Positions 49,065 through 53,118 of a DNA stretch of 53,118 nt are shown piece after piece. The notes under the pieces are model-generated. The model ran no database searches and had not been told where the DNA came from. It was given only the letters and a program-made list of their open reading frames with translations. The stretch comes from Acidobacteriaceae bacterium. Lineage in GTDB: Bacteria; Acidobacteriota; Terriglobia; Terriglobales; Acidobacteriaceae. The position numbers and the translations under genes are program-made. The DNA is taken from the NCBI GenBank assembly GCA_003171315.1, contig PMYE01000200.1, forward strand, positions 1 through 53,118, given 5' to 3'. The number at the start of each line of letters is the position of its first letter. The stretch's first letter is position 1.

Positions 49065-49547
49065 TTATCCCTCCAGCCCCTTTTTCACCAACTCGCTCAC
49101 CGCGCGCCCATCGGCCCGCACTCCCGCCGCCTGCAGCTTCGCCTGCACACCCTTCATCGCCGCGCCCATCTCCTTCGGGCCGGGCTTGCGGCCCAGGTTC
49201 GCCTCCAACTCGCCCAGAACCTCCGCGACCAGCTTGGCCATCCCCGCCTCGTCCAGAGCCCTGGACAGGAACTCCTCGATGACCACGATCTCGGCCTGCT
49301 CTTTCGCCACCAGATCGGGCCGGTTGCCCTTCGCGAACTGCTCGATTGAGTCCCGCCGCTGCTTGATCATCGAGGCCAGCGCCTGCTCGCCCTCGGCCTG
49401 CGTCAGCGGAGCTCGCTTCTCAATCGCCTTGTTCTTCAGCGCGTTCTTGATCAGCCGCAGCGTGCCGGTGCGCTCGGCGTCGTGCGCCTTCATGGCAACG
49501 ACAATCTGCTGGCTGATGAGGGCTTCCAGTGCGCCCGGTTCATTCAT
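49065..49547 (-). CDS. GatB/YqeY domain protein
   Basis: ISQQIVVAMKAHDAERTGTLRLIKNALKNKAIEKR...KPGPKEMGAAMKGVQAKL. Confidence 0.93.
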   Translation of the reverse strand: MNEPGALEALISQQIVVAMKAHDAERTGTLRLIKNALKNKAIEKRAPLTQAEGEQALASMIKQRRDSIEQFAKGNRPDLVAKEQAEIVVIEEFLSRALDEAGMAKLVAEVLGELEANLGRKPGPKEMGAAMKGVQAKLQAAGVRADGRAVSELVKKGLEG

Positions 49548-49824
49548 GGATCTGCTCCTTGCTTGGAACGATTGGCCGCTTCCTTCCTGACCGCCCGCCC
49601 TCACGAGCGGTGAGTACAGAAGTTCCGGACCAAAGATGAATTGTATCGATTCGATGCACTTCGCGGGCAAATCATGGCAAACATAAGGAGAAAATCGAAA
49701 AATTCAGATTTCCACAATGAAAATACAACCACAAAAACCACAAAGTTGTGTATTATGTGATTTCACGATCCAAACCGCTATCTCCAGGGTTACAATTCAG
49801 CGCTCCAACCACGAGGAGGAACAA

Positions 49825-51000
49825 GTGATTCGCAAAACCCGTCTTTATACCCCCGGTCCAACGCCCCTCCTCCCGGCGGCCCAGTTCGCCATGGCTGCGG
49901 CTGACATGCATCACCGCACGCCCGAGTTCCGCGCCCTCTTCCAGAAGGTGCTTGCCCAGCTCAAAGTCTTTGTTGGCACAAAAAACGATGTCCTGCTTCT
50001 GGCTTGCTCAGGCACCGGCGCCATGGAGTCATCGGTCTCGAATCTGACCTCGCCGGGCGACAAAGTGCTCGTCCTCACCGCCGGCAAATTCGGCGAGCGC
50101 TGGACGGGCCTTGCCAAGGCCTTCAATCTCGCGCCGGAGGTCGTCAGCGCGCCCTACGGCCAGACCTTCGACCTTGCGGCAGTCCGCGCCGCCCTCAAGC
50201 CCGAGCACAAAGTTGTTTACATGCAGGCCACCGAGACCTCGACGGCTGTGTGCCACGATGTGCAGGCAGTCGCGAGGATCCGCGACGAAGTCGCGCCCGA
50301 TACGCTTCTGGTCGTCGACGGCATCACCGGCCTGGGCACCACATATTTCGACGTCGATGGATGGGGCATCGACGTGCTCATCGGCGGCTCGCAGAAAGCG
50401 GTCATGATTCCGCCCGGCCTCGCCTATCTCAGCATGAGTGACCGCGCTTGGGCGGCCATGGAGACCAGCAGGAATCCGCGCTACTACTTCGACCTGCGCA
50501 AGGAGCGCAAAAATGCCGCGGCGGGCGAAAGCGCCTACACGCCGGCGGTGGCTCTGGTCGCCGGGTTGGGCGCCGCGCTCGACTACATCGCCGGCCAGGC
50601 GGGCGGCGACCTCGAAAAAGGCCGCATCGCGCTCATCGACAACGCGCAGGTAAACGCCGAAGCCACACGCGCCGGCCTCACTGTGCTCGGCTTCAAGCTC
50701 TTCGCGCCCACGGCTCCGGCCGCGGCGGCCACGGCGGTCGCGGTTCCCGAAGGGATGGACTCGGGCGTCGTGGTGAGGGCGCTCAAGGCCAAGTTCGCGC
50801 TCGTCGCGGCCAACGGCCAGGGCGAGATGAAGGGCAAGATCTTCCGCGTCGCGCACCTGGGCTTCTTCGACTACCTAGACACCGTGGCCCTGCTCGGCGC
50901 CATGGAGCACATCGCCAGGGACACGCTCGGCCTGCCGGTCCAGTTCGGCCAGGCCGTCGCCGCGGCCCAGGAAGTGTATGCAAAAGCAGCGAAGGAATAG
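49825..51000 (+). CDS. class V aminotransferase (alanine-glyoxylate/serine-pyruvate type), GTG start after aggagga
   Basis: RLYTPGPTPLLPAAQFAM, HHRTPEFRALF, VVDGITGLGTTYFDVDGWGIDVLIGGSQKAVMIPPGLAYL PLP-lysine motif. Confidence 0.93.
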   Translation: MIRKTRLYTPGPTPLLPAAQFAMAAADMHHRTPEFRALFQKVLAQLKVFVGTKNDVLLLACSGTGAMESSVSNLTSPGDKVLVLTAGKFGERWTGLAKAFNLAPEVVSAPYGQTFDLAAVRAALKPEHKVVYMQATETSTAVCHDVQAVARIRDEVAPDTLLVVDGITGLGTTYFDVDGWGIDVLIGGSQKAVMIPPGLAYLSMSDRAWAAMETSRNPRYYFDLRKERKNAAAGESAYTPAVALVAGLGAALDYIAGQAGGDLEKGRIALIDNAQVNAEATRAGLTVLGFKLFAPTAPAAAATAVAVPEGMDSGVVVRALKAKFALVAANGQGEMKGKIFRVAHLGFFDYLDTVALLGAMEHIARDTLGLPVQFGQAVAAAQEVYAKAAKE

Positions 51001-51126
51001 CGGAGTTAGCGGTGTTAGCCGCGCTTCGCGCGTGTTAGCGGAGTTGGGCAAAGGCACGGGAATGTTTCCTGGCTCCGCTAACTCCGCTAACTCCGCTAGC
51101 TCCGCTAGCTCCGCATGCTCCGCTTC
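50997..51126. repeat. inverted nonamer repeat array ((A/G)CTCCGCTA-type units)
   Basis: Left arm tagcggagttagcggtgttagc...tgttagcggagttg; right arm gctccgcta actccgcta actccgcta gctccgcta gctccgcat gctccgctt. Confidence 0.95.
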
Positions 51127-51143
51127 TACGTGAAAGAGGGTTC

Positions 51144-52988
51144 ATGCCTGAACTGACTTTCGGAGAAAAGCTGCTCATCGCCCGCAAGCAGCTCGATCTC
51201 TTTCAATACGAAATGGCGGAGCGGTTGGGCGTGCATCCCAACTCGCTCACCAAGTACGAGCGCGGCGAGGGCAAGCCGCACGCTGCGGTGGTGCGGATGT
51301 TCGACCTGCTCTGCGAGAGTGAGGGCATCCGCTTTGACGACTATAAGAACGGGTCCGCCGCGGCGGACAAGGGAGCAGCCATGAAGATCGTATTGGCCGA
51401 GAAGGTTTCTCCGGCGACGCTGGCCGTGTTTGCGGGCGAGCCGGGTTGGGAAGTGAAGACGCACGACCAGTTGCCCGACGGCTTACCCGCGGCCCTTGCA
51501 GACGCCGATGCGCTCGTGGTGCGCAGCGCGGTGCAGGTGGGTGACGAGCTAATGGCGCACGCGCCCAAATTGCGCGTGATCGGCCGCGCCGGCGTGGGCG
51601 TCGACAACATCGACGCCGAAGCCGCCACGCGCCGCGGCATCGTGGTGATGAATACGCCAGGCGCCAACGCCGTAGCCGTCGCCGAGCTGACCATCGGCCT
51701 CATGGTCGCGCTGGCGCGCAAAGTGCCGGCGGCCAATGCAACCATGCACGCCGGCAAGTGGGAGAAGAAGAACCTGCAGGGCACGGAGCTGCGCGCCAAG
51801 ACGCTCGGCATTCTGGGCCTGGGCCGCGTCGGCCTGGAAGTGGCCAGGCGCGCGCGCGCATTCGGCATGGAGATCCTTGGAGCCGACCCGTTCGTCTCGA
51901 CGGCCGTCGCGCGTGAGAACGGCATCGCTCTGGTCCCCGTCGAGGAGCTCTTTGCCAAGGCCGACTATCTCACCCTCCATGTCGGCCTCACGCCGCAGAC
52001 CACGGGCATCGTCAACGCCAAAACCATCGCCGCGATGAAGAAGGGCGTGCGCATCGTCAACTGCGCGCGCGGCGAGCTGGTTTGCGATGCCGACCTGTCG
52101 GCCGCGCTCAAGAGCGGGCAAGTGGCCGGTGCGGCGCTGGACGTATTCTCCGTGGAACCGCCCAAGGACTCACCCTACTTCGAGCTCGACAACGTGATTC
52201 TCACGCCGCACATCGCCGGCTCCACAGCCGAAGCGCAGGAAGCCGTGGGTGTGCAGATTGCGCAACAGGTGCGCGAGTACCTGAAGCTCGGCGTGGTGCA
52301 GAACGCAGTGAATATGCCCTCGTTGAGCCACGAAGAGTACACCAAGCTGGCGCCGTACATTGACCTTGCCGGGAGGCTGGGCGCGTTCCTTGCGCAGGCG
52401 GGCAAAAGCGGCATCGAGGCCATTCATCTTGTTTACGGCGGCGCACTGGCCGAGGCCAAGACGGAGCTGATACGCAACGCGGCCATCGCCGGGCTGCTCT
52501 CAGGCTCTGAGAATGTGAACCGCATCAACGCGGCGGCGGTGGCTGAGGAGCGCGGCATCCGCGTGCACGAGGAGAAGGAAGAAAGCCATCGCGGCGGCGC
52601 CGCCACGGAGCTCACGGTTGTGCTGCACACCTCGCAGGGCGAGAGCCGCGCCAGCGCCACCGTCATCCACGGCGAGCAGCCGCGCCTTCTGGCCTTCGAC
52701 GGCATTGACGTCGAAGCGCCGCTCGAGGGCACCCTTGTGGTCTGCCGCAACCTCGATGTCCCCGGCGTCATCGGCCGCATCGGAACCATTCTCGGCCAAC
52801 AGGGCGTCAACATCGCCAACTTCGCGCTGGGCCGCGAACGCCTGGGTGCAACTCCCGCGGGCCAGCCCGTCAAGGCGCTCGCCGTCGTTCAGGTGGACGA
52901 GCCGGTATCCGAGTCGGTGCTCGAAGCGCTCAAGGTGATCGAAGCCCTGCTCGAAGCGCGCCTCGTCAAGCTGCCCGACGGGAAATAG
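51144..52988 (+). CDS. serA: D-3-phosphoglycerate dehydrogenase with in-frame N-terminal XRE-like HTH domain
   Basis: HTH: EKLLIARKQLDLFQYEMAERLGVHPNSLTKYERGEGKP; PGDH: IGRAGVGVDNIDAEAATRRGIVVMNTPGAN, LGILGLGRVGLEVARRA, LTPHIAGSTAEAQE; C-terminal ACT VPGVIGRIGTILGQQGVNIANFALGR. Confidence 0.9.
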   Translation: MPELTFGEKLLIARKQLDLFQYEMAERLGVHPNSLTKYERGEGKPHAAVVRMFDLLCESEGIRFDDYKNGSAAADKGAAMKIVLAEKVSPATLAVFAGEPGWEVKTHDQLPDGLPAALADADALVVRSAVQVGDELMAHAPKLRVIGRAGVGVDNIDAEAATRRGIVVMNTPGANAVAVAELTIGLMVALARKVPAANATMHAGKWEKKNLQGTELRAKTLGILGLGRVGLEVARRARAFGMEILGADPFVSTAVARENGIALVPVEELFAKADYLTLHVGLTPQTTGIVNAKTIAAMKKGVRIVNCARGELVCDADLSAALKSGQVAGAALDVFSVEPPKDSPYFELDNVILTPHIAGSTAEAQEAVGVQIAQQVREYLKLGVVQNAVNMPSLSHEEYTKLAPYIDLAGRLGAFLAQAGKSGIEAIHLVYGGALAEAKTELIRNAAIAGLLSGSENVNRINAAAVAEERGIRVHEEKEESHRGGAATELTVVLHTSQGESRASATVIHGEQPRLLAFDGIDVEAPLEGTLVVCRNLDVPGVIGRIGTILGQQGVNIANFALGRERLGATPAGQPVKALAVVQVDEPVSESVLEALKVIEALLEARLVKLPDGK

Positions 52989-53118
52989 GGCCTTTCGGTC
53001 GCCAAACTTCGTCCAAAATCGGCGAATCAGCGTACCGCGCACTCAAGATGCGACGATTTCACGCGAAATCGGCGACCTGCAGGTCACAAATTCCTCCGAT
53101 TGCTCCACCTGCAGGTCT

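Overview
The window is a GC-rich bacterial chromosome segment. Gene content and protein style (S53 peptidases with Ig-like repeats, DUF4382 lipoprotein, DUF3300) suggest Acidobacteriota; that assignment is inference. Main blocks: (i) 1-9 kb, a folate/corrinoid one-carbon locus: corrinoid protein, a UroD-type methyltransferase relic broken by an in-frame amber codon, 5-FCL, FolC, a methyl-THF:corrinoid methyltransferase, a MetF-zinc-finger fusion, formate-THF ligase, and a stand-alone homocysteine methyltransferase domain; (ii) 10.9-14.1 kb, a two-component pair made of a cNMP-binding histidine kinase and a REC / glutaredoxin-like / thioredoxin-reductase-like fusion that lacks the expected cysteines; (iii) 15.3-16.8 kb, a mobile-element graveyard around tRNA-Ile2 (truncated dus plus relics resembling IS5, IS630, IS481 and a tyrosine recombinase); (iv) housekeeping genes (pckG, trxB, yggS, nrdR, NAD-IDH, asd-lysC-dapB-GNAT-dapA, gatB/yqeY); (v) large secreted proteins, including a metzincin-like protein with no zinc histidines and an S53 peptidase; (vi) a PadR-controlled membrane operon; (vii) a class-V aminotransferase next to an in-frame HTH-SerA fusion. 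Three intergenic gaps (nrdR/idh, lysC/dapB, aminotransferase/serA) carry the same kind of inverted short-unit repeat flush with the upstream TAG stop codon, although their sequences differ. A possible structured RNA with a 16-codon ORF and unusually long complementarity to the 16S rRNA 3' end lies upstream of nrdR. All assignments come from reading the sequence without database searches.
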